Positions 51,630 through 61,519 of a stretch of DNA of 64,000 bases are shown here, piece by piece; positions within the stretch are counted from its first letter, which is position 1; each line of letters begins with the position of its first letter. The position numbers and the translations under genes are program-made. This stretch comes from Bacteroidota bacterium. GTDB taxonomy: Bacteria > Bacteroidota > JABWAT01. The notes under the pieces were generated by a model. The model saw only the letters and a program-made list of their open reading frames with translations, made no database searches and had not been told where the DNA came from. The stretch covers positions 62,001 through 126,000 of the forward strand of contig JAIUNL010000006.1 in NCBI GenBank assembly GCA_020161835.1. Reading direction: 5' to 3'.

Positions 51630-51999
51630 AAACTATTTTCCTTGAAATTAATAATTTAATCAAATATGTAGGTATTTCAAAGGGTTGCCTTGATAAACTA
51701 AATCTATTTTCGATAAATTGTTTAGAAACTATTGGTTGTGAGTTGTTTGTAATATTTTAATCGTTTTTCCAAAAAATTCAATTTGATAAGTAAGTTTTTA
51801 GTTATTCAAATTTAGAAATTTCCTTTGTTGAAGAAAATGTTAATTTGAAGAATGTTCTGCTTTTGCTGAGAGGTGGATTCACAAAATATTAAAATTAACC
51901 TCAACAAAGTTACGATTCTATAAATATGTTTAAAACAACTGTTGAGAACGAGAATTTGGTTAAATTTTCAAAAAGAAGCGAAAAGATCACCTCTTGTTT
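51630..51999. other. AT-rich gene-free spacer
   Basis: About 370 bases with no plausible gene, stems or repeats that I can define. It may hold the promoter for the methyltransferase and the end of the upstream operon. Confidence 0.5.
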
Positions 52000-53841
52000 T
52001 TATTTACTTAAGCATTCTCCGAGTACAACCCACTGCCATAGCCATGGCCATTTTTCAGAATTTTGTTTTACAATTTCAATTTGTTCAGTGGCCAGCACAT
52101 ATAGACCGGTTGTAGCAGGAAATTGCTTCAGGATACCAATTTTTTCTTCAACCAACCAGGCTAGCGGTCCATTAAGCCAATGGCCCATCGGTAGAAGAAA
52201 TCCCATCTTTCTGGAGTTGACAATTTCTGGAATCAGCCATTCCTGACAGGCTTCAGTAAGAAACTGCTTTTTTGTTTGATTTGGTCGTTTCATTGAATCA
52301 GGGACATGAAGGATCCAGGTTAAAAGTTCCCGGTCGGTAAATGGGGCACGAACTTCAAGGGAGTTTGCCATTGACATAATGTTAGTGTCTCTGATCAGCA
52401 TATTTTTCATGTATCCAAACCATTCCTGGGCAATAAGTCTGGAATCAGTCGTTAAACCTGAAAAATGAGGTTCATCATAGGGGCTAACGACAGGTAACCA
52501 ACCCTTATAGCGATTCCCGAATACACTTTTTAGTGAAGATTCAGAATAAAGTGCCCGGATTGAGGACATTGGCTGGAATTGCGACGGAGTCGTCAGCGCA
52601 TCATAAAGTCTTTGCCATTCCTCTTTCTTATTGAGTTTTGCAGCAATAAGAATTGCCGGAGCTACAAATCGGGGAAAGGATTGGATTGTTCTGGCCTGTG
52701 AAAAGGTATTATATCCCTGAAAGAGTTCATCTCCACCCAAACCAGATAAGGCAACCTTTAAACCCAGGTCTCTGACCGCCTTTGATACAATAAAAGTGTT
52801 TACTCCGTCAATTGAAGGGTGATCATAGGCTTTAAGAGCTTCAGGAATCCAGTTTTTCACTTCTTCCTGGCGAAGCCGAATAAAGGAGTGTTCAGTTTTC
52901 CATTTTGAAAGAACAAGTTTAATTCGATCTTCTTCTGAATGCACCGGATCATCAAAAATCACAGATGCTGTTATTGGTTTTAAACCGAATTCAGAACACA
53001 TTGCACCAACAATCAGGGAGGAATCAATTCCGCCAGAAAGGAAGGTTCCAACAGGAACGTCTGCTACCAGTCTTTTTTCTATTGCTGAGGCGACCAGATT
53101 TTTTAAAGTGGATTGAGAATGATCAGTTTTTATTTTTTCATTCGTAACAGGTGAGAGTGGCAACTGGAACAGGTTCCAGTTTAGGGGAAAACCAAATTGG
53201 GAAGAAGAAGTAAAATCCGATTGATTTAGGTCTAAATCTGCTGCATATCCTGACGGAAACATGAATATTCCATCCCACAAAGTGGTTGGCTCAGGGATAA
53301 AACCATATCGGGTGTACTGTTGCAATCCAATTTCAGAAATTTCAAAGTTTTTGTCTGCATTCAGGCGTTTGACTGCTTTAATTTCAGAAGCTAAAGACAA
53401 ATTTCCATTTGAGCACCCGTATAGCGGATTTTTCCCGGCCTGGTCCCTCGCCAGAATTAGCTTATTCCTTGTTTTGTCAAACCAGATGATGGCAAACATC
53501 CCGTCGAGTTTCTGTATAAAGGAGGATCCTTCCTTTTCAATTCCCTCTAACACAACTTCAGTGTCACTGGTTGTTCTGAATTGAATTCCATCAGATTCCA
53601 GTTGGCTTTTCAGACGTTTGTAATTATATATCTCTCCGTTGAAAATCACCAATGAATTTCCTGATGCTGAAATCATAGGTTGGGCAGACCTTGGATCAGG
53701 ATCAATGATAGCCAACCGGGTATGGCCGAAGAAAAAAGATCCTGACAAAAATGATGAAGTTCCATCCGGACCCCGGTGCTTGAGATCCTTCAATGCTTCA
53801 CCAGTTCCGGTTAAAGAGGATCCAAAAAGTATTCCACACAT
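52000..53841 (-). CDS. Asparagine-synthetase-like amidotransferase, copy 1
   Basis: A 613-residue class II glutamine amidotransferase/ATP-pyrophosphatase. The N-terminal glutaminase has the nucleophile Cys2 (MCGIL) and FNGEIYNY. The synthetase domain has the PP-loop SGGIDSS (269-275) and LSGLGGDELFQGY. In polysaccharide loci such proteins often amidate uronic acids rather than make asparagine. It is one base from the upstream GT4 gene. The second copy in this locus is only moderately similar, which suggests different acceptors. Confidence 0.88.
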   Translation of the reverse strand: MCGILFGSSLTGTGEALKDLKHRGPDGTSSFLSGSFFFGHTRLAIIDPDPRSAQPMISASGNSLVIFNGEIYNYKRLKSQLESDGIQFRTTSDTEVVLEGIEKEGSSFIQKLDGMFAIIWFDKTRNKLILARDQAGKNPLYGCSNGNLSLASEIKAVKRLNADKNFEISEIGLQQYTRYGFIPEPTTLWDGIFMFPSGYAADLDLNQSDFTSSSQFGFPLNWNLFQLPLSPVTNEKIKTDHSQSTLKNLVASAIEKRLVADVPVGTFLSGGIDSSLIVGAMCSEFGLKPITASVIFDDPVHSEEDRIKLVLSKWKTEHSFIRLRQEEVKNWIPEALKAYDHPSIDGVNTFIVSKAVRDLGLKVALSGLGGDELFQGYNTFSQARTIQSFPRFVAPAILIAAKLNKKEEWQRLYDALTTPSQFQPMSSIRALYSESSLKSVFGNRYKGWLPVVSPYDEPHFSGLTTDSRLIAQEWFGYMKNMLIRDTNIMSMANSLEVRAPFTDRELLTWILHVPDSMKRPNQTKKQFLTEACQEWLIPEIVNSRKMGFLLPMGHWLNGPLAWLVEEKIGILKQFPATTGLYVLATEQIEIVKQNSEKWPWLWQWVVLGECLSK

Positions 53842-53842
53842 A

Positions 53843-54892
53843 TCAGGTTTCCATCACTTCTTTTAAAGCTTCCTCAATCTTTTTATTCACCCTGTCAAAA
53901 GAAAAGCGATCAACACTTTTCCAGCCATTTAAGGCTAAAGAAAGACGGTTCCGGGGAGAAAGTGAAGCAGTTATCAACTCTGTTAAATTTGTTTTATTTA
54001 CCGGAAGAGAACAAAGGTAGCCATTTTCTCCATGACTGATAATATCGGTAATTCCACCCGTGTTTGCACCTATGCAAACACAACCGTTTGCCATTGCTTC
54101 AAGGTAAACAATTCCAAAACCCTCACCTGTAGAGGGAAGTAAGAAATGGGTTGCATCCTGATAAAGTAACCGAAGTTCGTAATCGGAAAGGTGACTATGA
54201 AAAACAATATTTTCATAGTCTTTTGCCAACTCTTTATGGCGATTAACATCGTCCCCGTGGATCACAATGTCGTAGCGCCAGTTGACCGAAACGGTTTCTG
54301 ACCAGGATAAAATGGCCTGAATACAAAGATCAATATTTTTATAGTTTTCTGCCTTGGTGACTCTGGATACAGAAAGAAATCTGATTTGATTATTAATTTC
54401 CTGTTTGTTCGTTATTTCGGTTTCGGGACATTTAAAAAACTGATCAGGTAAGGTATTTGAGATCAATGATTGTTTGAATTTATGACCAAATACACTATTT
54501 ACCTTTTTACCTGTGAAAGTACTGACAGGCCAAACTGAAAATAAGAAACGGGAAAAAAATTGATATAGTGCAGGTTGTGTATCCCAAACTTCAATTCCAT
54601 GGGCAACCAGAAATTTCGGCTTTGTCCAAAATCCAGGTAATAAAATGAGGGGAAGGAAATTACGGTGACCTAAAAGGATAATATCTGCAGAAAATGCGGC
54701 TGGAATTAGGTTCACCAATAAACCAAAAAAATTGCGCTCAAAACCTTCAATTCCATTTGCGGAAGAATCATTAACTGAGATTGCTTTAATAATATGTCCA
54801 AGCGATTTCAGGTGTTTAATAAGTGTTGAATTGTAACGTTCAATACCACCCCTTTCTTCATTAAAACTCCCCCCAATAAACAGTATTTTCAT
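53843..54892 (-). CDS. GT4 glycosyltransferase
   Basis: A 349-residue GT-B enzyme. GGIERYNSTLIKHLKSLGH binds acceptor-side elements, and the C-terminal STGEGFGIVYLEAMANG is the donor E-x7-E motif, followed by GANTGGITDII. Overlaps the polymerase gene by 4 bases (ATGA). Confidence 0.88.
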   Translation of the reverse strand: MKILFIGGSFNEERGGIERYNSTLIKHLKSLGHIIKAISVNDSSANGIEGFERNFFGLLVNLIPAAFSADIILLGHRNFLPLILLPGFWTKPKFLVAHGIEVWDTQPALYQFFSRFLFSVWPVSTFTGKKVNSVFGHKFKQSLISNTLPDQFFKCPETEITNKQEINNQIRFLSVSRVTKAENYKNIDLCIQAILSWSETVSVNWRYDIVIHGDDVNRHKELAKDYENIVFHSHLSDYELRLLYQDATHFLLPSTGEGFGIVYLEAMANGCVCIGANTGGITDIISHGENGYLCSLPVNKTNLTELITASLSPRNRLSLALNGWKSVDRFSFDRVNKKIEEALKEVMET

Positions 54893-56304
54893 TCTTCATT
54901 CCTGATTATAAAACCAGATATTCTGCCGATAAAATGGAAAACATATAACAAAACAAATGAGTATAAAATGGCATTAAACACAAACTCGAAAGAAGACGCA
55001 GTCCAAAGTATACGAAACAGTCCAGTAAACATAATTGCAGAACCCCAATAATAGCCACCGAACAATTTTTCAGAAAATACACTAGCAGTACTTGTTAACA
55101 TTCCAAAAATAAAAAGAAAAACAAAAACTCCAAGTGGACCAAAGGAGATGTATGCATCAACAAAATAGTGGGTTTTAGCACTAACGTTAGTTTCCCTTTC
55201 TACGATTCCAGCCTCATATACTCGTTCCATAGCAACGAGTTCAGTGTTGGGTTTCCCTGGCCAAAGTGGTCTTGGAATGAGTGATATTGCTGCGTTTCCT
55301 AGAATATTAAATCCATAATAATCAATAACTTCCGGCGTGTTTCGTCTGAAAGTTTCAAACATGCTGACTTCAGAGAAACGCCCAGTAAAAAATGCCCAGT
55401 TTCTTTCTTGAAATTCCTCAGTGGTTAAATTAGAAATTTCTTCAACTGCAATCTTGGAAGCCTCAAGTTTGTCATAACCACCATACCAGGAGTATTCACG
55501 CATTGTGTTTGTGTAAACAGGTACGTAAGAAAACCATAAAACAATTAAAATTAAACCCGGAAATACAATTTTTAACTTAAAAACCGGAAATAAAATAAGA
55601 CCCAGAATGATCATAATTACAATTGAATCTTCTTTACTTCCTGAGAAAAATGAGCTAATAAGGGAGATTGTTACAATAAGGCTTGAAATAAAAATCATTT
55701 GGCGGTTTTTTTCATTAATTGCCAATCCCAGACAAAAAATAGACGAAACGTAACCAAGAATGGCAAATTTTACAGTAAACTGATCAAAACCTGGGAAAAA
55801 AGAGAAAATAAAGGCAATGCTAATTAGGCAAAAAGCTAAAATTAATAAAAGTTTTGATTGGTTTTGAATATTTAGGTTCCATTTTGGTTCATGTGGGTAT
55901 TTTGAAAACAACAAAAGGGCAAGGGTGTACCCAATATGCCCCAAAAGATAAAGGCTCTGGCATTCAGCAAGATAAATCAGTTCATCTGGCGATGTTACAC
56001 GATCAGGGAACCAATTCATAAAAATGAATCCCATGTGGTCAGCAAAGTAAAAAATCGGGGTTATACAGGTAAACCCAATAAATAGCCCTTGAGTCAGGAA
56101 AATAGGTCTGAAAATCTGATTTGTCCATTTTCTGTCTGTAGGAAGCGGAATCAGAATTCCAGACATTGATAAAAACAAAATAAAAAGAGAGCCAAACCAT
56201 GCTATAAAAAAAATCGAAACCGGATCAGAAAATCCAAGAGTCAGCAACCAGGGCAAGAAAAGAATGGGCAATTTGTAAAAATTTGCAATCAGCCGATCAA
56301 TCAT
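54889..56304 (-). CDS. Wzy-like polysaccharide polymerase
   Basis: A 471-residue polytopic membrane protein with about 12 hydrophobic segments and one large, charged outside loop (residues about 270-370, with SWYGGYDKLEASKIAVEEIS and a run of aromatic and Arg residues), the layout of O-antigen repeat-unit polymerases. Sequence identity in this group is low, so the call rests on topology and on neighbours. It is embedded between GT genes with 4- and 8-base overlaps. Confidence 0.75.
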   Translation of the reverse strand: MIDRLIANFYKLPILFLPWLLTLGFSDPVSIFFIAWFGSLFILFLSMSGILIPLPTDRKWTNQIFRPIFLTQGLFIGFTCITPIFYFADHMGFIFMNWFPDRVTSPDELIYLAECQSLYLLGHIGYTLALLLFSKYPHEPKWNLNIQNQSKLLLILAFCLISIAFIFSFFPGFDQFTVKFAILGYVSSIFCLGLAINEKNRQMIFISSLIVTISLISSFFSGSKEDSIVIMIILGLILFPVFKLKIVFPGLILIVLWFSYVPVYTNTMREYSWYGGYDKLEASKIAVEEISNLTTEEFQERNWAFFTGRFSEVSMFETFRRNTPEVIDYYGFNILGNAAISLIPRPLWPGKPNTELVAMERVYEAGIVERETNVSAKTHYFVDAYISFGPLGVFVFLFIFGMLTSTASVFSEKLFGGYYWGSAIMFTGLFRILWTASSFEFVFNAILYSFVLLYVFHFIGRISGFIIRNEE

Positions 56305-57463
56305 CGGTTTTTGCTCCTGTCAGGATTTTTGAAATTGGTGAAAATACGGATTCAAAATTTAATTCACTTTTGAATGAATAATATGCAGAATCTGAAAGAA
56401 CCCGATAGTTTTTCATTATTTCAAAAAGTTGTTTCGTAAGGTTTTCTTCAGTAAGATCAGTAAAAAAGACCCAATTAAATCTGCTGAGATGGGTTCTGAA
56501 ATTGGAAGAATCAAATACAAGAACGGGTAAGCCTGAAGCAGCATATTCATAAATCTTGTTACTGGCTGTTCCCAGCGTTTTGCCAACCATATCCTGCCTT
56601 GAATGATGTATTCCGATTCCGATATGACAGGAATTTGTTAAAACAGGGACTTCTTCATAGTTTCCAAAACCAATAAATTCAATCTGCTTCTCAATCCCTT
56701 GTTTTTTTGCAAGTTCATTTAATCTGGCCTTGAATTCCGTACGGATTGTACCCTTTAGAACTAATTTCAGTTTTTTACCCGAGAAATCCGAATTCAGAAT
56801 ACTTAGTATTTCTTCAATTCCCTTGTTTTCATTGATAAACCCCTGGTAAATAAGACGGATTTCCTTACCAGCGACTGATTTTTTTTTGCTGGCTTTGCCA
56901 TAGAAATACAAAGACGGAAGATTTGGGATAAAAAAGTAACTTCCGGTGAAGGCCCTTAAATCAAAAAAACCTTTTCTTTCTTCTGCCGGAAGGCTGAAAA
57001 TATCTACAAAACCAAACGATTGAGGTTCTTTTCGTTTTGCAAATGCAGAAACTGAAAATCTGGATACACCGGATAGGTCAAGGGGATCATGGTTGTGGTA
57101 CCAAACTTTGAATTTGGGTCTGAGTGTCCATCTGATTAGACTTAGGGCAAACAATGGAATTTCATCATAAACAACAACCCATTCAGGTTTGGAACGGGCG
57201 ATGGTTTTCCTGAAAACCCATAAATAATTGAAGAAGGAGAAAATTTTCCATAAAAACGGTTTTTTTTCAACCTGCCGTATATCGGTAAAAGAGCCGGCAG
57301 CGTAAATTTTTGTTCCCGCCGGATAAGTCCATTCAGACTTCAGAACATTCCTGCACACAACAGAAATGAAAAATCCATCGTCAGCAAGGCATTGAATTGC
57401 ATTCAACGTCGGCGGATAAAATTCCGGGTGACTGTAAACGGATAAAACTAATTTAGCTGGCAT
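56297..57463 (-). CDS. GT-B glycosyltransferase
   Basis: A 388-residue GT1/GT4-like enzyme. The C-terminal half has LIYQGFINENKGIEEIL, EFIGFGNYEEVPVL and YEYAASGLPVLVFD, the donor-binding region. The N-terminal half has a long Trp/Arg-rich segment that may contact the membrane. Overlaps both neighbours. Confidence 0.8.
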   Translation of the reverse strand: MPAKLVLSVYSHPEFYPPTLNAIQCLADDGFFISVVCRNVLKSEWTYPAGTKIYAAGSFTDIRQVEKKPFLWKIFSFFNYLWVFRKTIARSKPEWVVVYDEIPLFALSLIRWTLRPKFKVWYHNHDPLDLSGVSRFSVSAFAKRKEPQSFGFVDIFSLPAEERKGFFDLRAFTGSYFFIPNLPSLYFYGKASKKKSVAGKEIRLIYQGFINENKGIEEILSILNSDFSGKKLKLVLKGTIRTEFKARLNELAKKQGIEKQIEFIGFGNYEEVPVLTNSCHIGIGIHHSRQDMVGKTLGTASNKIYEYAASGLPVLVFDSSNFRTHLSRFNWVFFTDLTEENLTKQLFEIMKNYRVLSDSAYYSFKSELNFESVFSPISKILTGAKTDD

Positions 57464-58592
57464 GATTTTTTATTGTTTCCAGAAATCTATTTCCATAATC
57501 TTCCCACGAAAAACCTGAAATAACAGTATTCCTGGCAGAAGGTCCCATTTTGCTAAGTGAATCCCGGTTTTCAAGGCAGTTTTTCAACAATACTTCCAAA
57601 AGGTCATCCCGGAACGCAGGAATTATAAATCCATTTTTCCCTTCGGTAATAACATCCGGACCTCCGGAATTCTCAGTGGCAATAACCGGTATTCCGGATG
57701 AAAGCGCCTGAAGAATGACCATTCCAAATCCATCCTGAATCGTATTCAGTACAAAAATATCCATCTGAGAATAGAAAAAAGGAAGCTGTTTTTCGGGAAC
57801 TGATCCTTTGTAATCTACATATGCCGTATTTTTTAATAACGACTGATCAAAGGACGCATCATCGATACCACCAACGAGAAGCAGTTTGATTTTAAAACCC
57901 TGATTAACCAAATTCCCAACAGCTGAAATTAGCCCCCTGACATTTTTCTGGGCACTCATCGATCCGACATACCCAACAGTGAAAACCGCAGGTAATTCCC
58001 GGGTTGGATTATACCTGAATACTTCGAGATTCACTCCGAGATGGTTAATGATCAGTTTACTTTCTGGAACACCTTTTTCAATAAATGTCCGCCGGGCAAA
58101 CTGACTGATCAGCGAAATATAATTTGAATTCTGATATTCAGACAATTCCTTTTTTATTATTGAAGGATGAATGGTGACGGCCGGAACAGTTTTAAACAGT
58201 AATTCCTGCTGAATCTCAATATGCGCAGAACTTCTTTCCAGAAAAATAACAGCCTTCTGATTTTTTTTTCTGATTTCCCTGATAGTTTTTTCCCCGTAGC
58301 TTGACCAGATGACGTAAGCATCTGATTTTTTTGGAATTAAAACGGAGGCGATATAATCATAAAGATTTGCGGTAAGAATTTCAGGCGGAAATTTCCCTGT
58401 TAATATCTTCCAGGACCTCTGAGCCACTTCCTTAACCCAGACAGATCTGACTTTACTGGCAGGAATACCGTATTTTTTTACTTCAAATGACGGATAACTT
58501 GTAATGAGTTTGTCCAAAACACCCTGCTCATGGAAAAAGCGGGCCAGGTAAAACGCATGAAAACGACCGCCAACTGATATTGTAATTTTCAT
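57453..58592 (-). CDS. GT4 glycosyltransferase
   Basis: A 379-residue GT-B enzyme. SVGGRFHAFYLARFF at the N-terminus, VGYVGSMSAQKNVRGLISAV at the start of the C-terminal domain, and QDGFGMVILQALSSGIPVIA as donor motif. ATGA overlap with the downstream end of asnB copy 2. Confidence 0.88.
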   Translation of the reverse strand: MKITISVGGRFHAFYLARFFHEQGVLDKLITSYPSFEVKKYGIPASKVRSVWVKEVAQRSWKILTGKFPPEILTANLYDYIASVLIPKKSDAYVIWSSYGEKTIREIRKKNQKAVIFLERSSAHIEIQQELLFKTVPAVTIHPSIIKKELSEYQNSNYISLISQFARRTFIEKGVPESKLIINHLGVNLEVFRYNPTRELPAVFTVGYVGSMSAQKNVRGLISAVGNLVNQGFKIKLLLVGGIDDASFDQSLLKNTAYVDYKGSVPEKQLPFFYSQMDIFVLNTIQDGFGMVILQALSSGIPVIATENSGGPDVITEGKNGFIIPAFRDDLLEVLLKNCLENRDSLSKMGPSARNTVISGFSWEDYGNRFLETIKNHAS

Positions 58593-60445
58593 TTCATTTT
58601 TCCGTTAAAAAAAATCTGATACCAAACACCCAGGGAAAAGGTTCGCCAGAAAATAGGGAGGAAATCCGGGTTTTTAGATTCAAAGTAATTGTCCGCTATT
58701 TTTCTGCATTCTTTTTCATCAAGAAACGGTACATCTCTGACGGCAGATTCAAATTCAGAACGGGTTTTTGATATATTTTTGGTCAGAAAATAGTGCAATG
58801 GGGCGGGGAAACCATGTTTGATTTTCTGATCAAGTACGGGCTCTGGTACAATCCCTCTCATTCCCTGACGGATGATTCCCTTTGACTGAATGCCGACAAG
58901 CGCCTGAGGAGAAACAGAAAATGCAAATTTAATAACTTCATGGTCAAGTATCGGAACTCTGGTTTCGACTCCGAATGCCATGGAATTCCGGTCTTCATAA
59001 TGAAGGAAAGGGGGAATGGTCCAACTTTTAAAACAATTGAGGTAATTTGCCATCCAGGGGTCCGAATGGTTATAATAATAATACTTTTGATCGGACAGAG
59101 GTGTTTTGAGTTTGAGATGAGAAACCATATCCGTAAAAGAAGAAATTTTTTGTTTCTTTCTAAGCCAGACCGGAGAAAATTCCTGAAGGGTGCGCAAAAC
59201 CAGTTCACGGCTGCTTTCAGGTCGGGTTGTTTTGTAAGTGTTGAGTACACTTCCAAGAGTTGCAAGGTGGCCCTTTCTGGCAAGTGAGCCAAGAAAAGAA
59301 TAAGTATGTGACGGATATCCGCCAAAAACCTCATCCCCGCCGCTGCCCGAAAGTAAAACTTTAACTCCGTTTTCCCTGGCCATCCGGCAGAGAAGATAAT
59401 GGGCATACATTGAACCATCCCCGATGGGTTCATCATGATGGTAAACAACGGAATATAAATCATCCAGAAAGGGTTGGTCGTCAATGAGAAGATCGTGATT
59501 TATTCCGTTTTTAATTTTATCACGGACCAGAGGTATAAGCCGGTTTTCTTCATGCTGATTCATTGTTCCCAGAACACTCGAATATAAATTCAGGGGATAA
59601 CCATCCGGTAAACGCCGGGCAGCAAGTGAGGCAACCATCGACGAATCGAGTCCGCCTGAAACAAAAGCTCCGACCGGAACATCTGAGCGGAGATGTAAGT
59701 CTGTGGTTTCATTCATGACCGAACGGAATTCTTCCAAAACATCGGGAGTAAGATTTCTGGTACCAAATTGGTCAGGAAAAGTCCAATATTCACCGGTTCC
59801 GGTAATTTCTCCCTTGTGATTGACTTTCATCCAGGTTGCGGGACGAAGCTGCCTGATTTCAGAAAAAAGGGTCTGGTCATCACAGTCAAGCTGTCTGGAA
59901 CACATGAATTCCAGAACTTTTAATTCATTGACTGAATGGGAAAGTCCGTTTACATTAAGAAGTGCTTTGATTTCTGATCCAAACAGAAGGTAGCCGTTTT
60001 CATTTCTGAAATATAATGGTTTTATTCCAAACCGGTCACGGGCAAGCAAAAGGCTGTTTTTTGACAGATCAAAAAGAGCAAAGGCAAACATACCACGGAG
60101 ATGGGACAGAAAAGCATCTCCCCATTTCAGGTAAGCAGCAAGCATTACTTCGGTATCACTGCTGGTTTTAAACGGATAAAAACCGCTCAGTTCTTTTTTT
60201 AACTCGAGATAATTGTAAATTTCACCATTAAATACCACCACATTTCCGGAAACCGGGCATTTCATGGGTTGATCTGCTTCTGCTGACAAATCAATAATAC
60301 TCAGCCGGAGATGGCCAAGCTGAAATCCGGATACTGATTCCCATTTCGCCCGTCCGTCAGGACCCCGGTGGGCAATTTTATCCATCATTCCTGTTAACAG
60401 AGATGGATTTAAAACCTGTCCTGCAATTCCTGCAATTCCGCACAT
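58589..60445 (-). CDS. Asparagine-synthetase-like amidotransferase, copy 2
   Basis: A 618-residue AsnB-family protein. Cys2 (MCGIAG), HRGPDG, FNGEIYNY and the PP-loop SGGLDSS (263-269) are intact, with SGSGGDEVFGGYPSHT. The presence of MAHYLL-type and DRNSMAFGVETRVPILD motifs suggests a full synthetase domain. It sits between GT genes, so it probably amidates a glycan component, though conventional asparagine synthesis remains possible. Confidence 0.88.
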   Translation of the reverse strand: MCGIAGIAGQVLNPSLLTGMMDKIAHRGPDGRAKWESVSGFQLGHLRLSIIDLSAEADQPMKCPVSGNVVVFNGEIYNYLELKKELSGFYPFKTSSDTEVMLAAYLKWGDAFLSHLRGMFAFALFDLSKNSLLLARDRFGIKPLYFRNENGYLLFGSEIKALLNVNGLSHSVNELKVLEFMCSRQLDCDDQTLFSEIRQLRPATWMKVNHKGEITGTGEYWTFPDQFGTRNLTPDVLEEFRSVMNETTDLHLRSDVPVGAFVSGGLDSSMVASLAARRLPDGYPLNLYSSVLGTMNQHEENRLIPLVRDKIKNGINHDLLIDDQPFLDDLYSVVYHHDEPIGDGSMYAHYLLCRMARENGVKVLLSGSGGDEVFGGYPSHTYSFLGSLARKGHLATLGSVLNTYKTTRPESSRELVLRTLQEFSPVWLRKKQKISSFTDMVSHLKLKTPLSDQKYYYYNHSDPWMANYLNCFKSWTIPPFLHYEDRNSMAFGVETRVPILDHEVIKFAFSVSPQALVGIQSKGIIRQGMRGIVPEPVLDQKIKHGFPAPLHYFLTKNISKTRSEFESAVRDVPFLDEKECRKIADNYFESKNPDFLPIFWRTFSLGVWYQIFFNGKMK

Positions 60446-60463
60446 GGGTTCTTTTCCTGTCCT

Positions 60464-61519
60464 CTAACTTACCAAATTTTTATTTCGACCGGATTCAGGT
60501 TTCTCTACCGAATTCAGGACAAATTGAAGTCTCGATTTGTGATCATAACCGGACGATAAACAACGTTCTCTTCCGTTTCGTGAAATTTGTTTTGCAAGAT
60601 CCGGATGATTCAGATAAAACCGGATTTTTTCTTCCAGTTCTGTTTCATCCCCAAAAAAATCAGCTTCCTGACCTTCCATAAAATACCGGAGATGTTTTGG
60701 TGTCCTTTCTGCAAGCATGAAAGCTCCGCAGGCAGGGATTTCAAAGGTTCGGCTGTCCTGATCATCCCGGTTTTCTTTTCTGAGAAAATGAAGGGCAATC
60801 TTCATTCCGGAAAGAATTTTCCGGTAATTTTCACCATATTCCGCTTTTCCTTTATAATGCGGACGGATTACCGGCCATTCTGGTTTTCCCTCCCAGTCGT
60901 TACCCCACACGGAAACCAGAATCCCTTTCTGAATCAGCCTTGATATTACACCTGCCCGGTATTTTGCATAAGTGCCGATAAATCCGGTCTCAGATCCCCA
61001 TTTTTCCTGATCTTCCCTGGTAAGTTCCACAGGAAAATGACTGGAAGGATCAAAAGAACGGTCACATTCAAAAACCTGTTTTGCCCCAAGAGAAAGATAC
61101 TCTTTTACATTGACCGTTCTCTGAACAAAGTGGCAATCATAAAGGGGCATGGTTTTTTTCAGAATCTGCCATCCGAGACTGTAGGTCCCGAAAGCATCAT
61201 CAGTTACTACTGCAATCAGTTTGAATGGATTTATTCCACGCATAATTCTGATGGTTTTGGCTGGAATAAATGGTTTATTGTCCATCCATATTATATCAGG
61301 CTGAAAATCAAGAAAACTATCAAAAACCTTTTTCCCTGTCAGGGAAATTCCCGGACCGATGTTTAAAAAATGGTGTGTTCTTGACCAGACCGGATGTCCG
61401 TTAAACAGAAGCGGTTCGATGTCAATTCCTTCAACAGAGTGTCCCATGTCTTTTAAGGTCTGAAATCTTGAAAAGGAATTGCTCTTGGTTTGCAGACTTC
61501 CTACATAAAGTATTTTCAT
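60464..61519 (-). CDS. CgeB-like glycosyltransferase
   Basis: A 351-residue GT-B protein resembling CgeB/DUF3880-type enzymes. KILYVGSLQTKSNSFSRFQT at the N-terminus, TFEIPACGAFMLAERTPKHL with an E-x3-C-x2 donor-site variant, and a C-terminal helix with YLNHPDLAKQISRNGRER. Such enzymes occur in glycan and flagellin glycosylation loci. Start overlaps the next gene as ATGA. Confidence 0.82.
   Translation of the reverse strand: MKILYVGSLQTKSNSFSRFQTLKDMGHSVEGIDIEPLLFNGHPVWSRTHHFLNIGPGISLTGKKVFDSFLDFQPDIIWMDNKPFIPAKTIRIMRGINPFKLIAVVTDDAFGTYSLGWQILKKTMPLYDCHFVQRTVNVKEYLSLGAKQVFECDRSFDPSSHFPVELTREDQEKWGSETGFIGTYAKYRAGVISRLIQKGILVSVWGNDWEGKPEWPVIRPHYKGKAEYGENYRKILSGMKIALHFLRKENRDDQDSRTFEIPACGAFMLAERTPKHLRYFMEGQEADFFGDETELEEKIRFYLNHPDLAKQISRNGRERCLSSGYDHKSRLQFVLNSVEKPESGRNKNLVS

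Noticed and set aside
58858..59484. A 208-residue minus-strand frame inside asparagine-synthetase copy 2
   Set aside because: It overlaps a well-supported gene in another frame and shows no domain or ribosome binding site.
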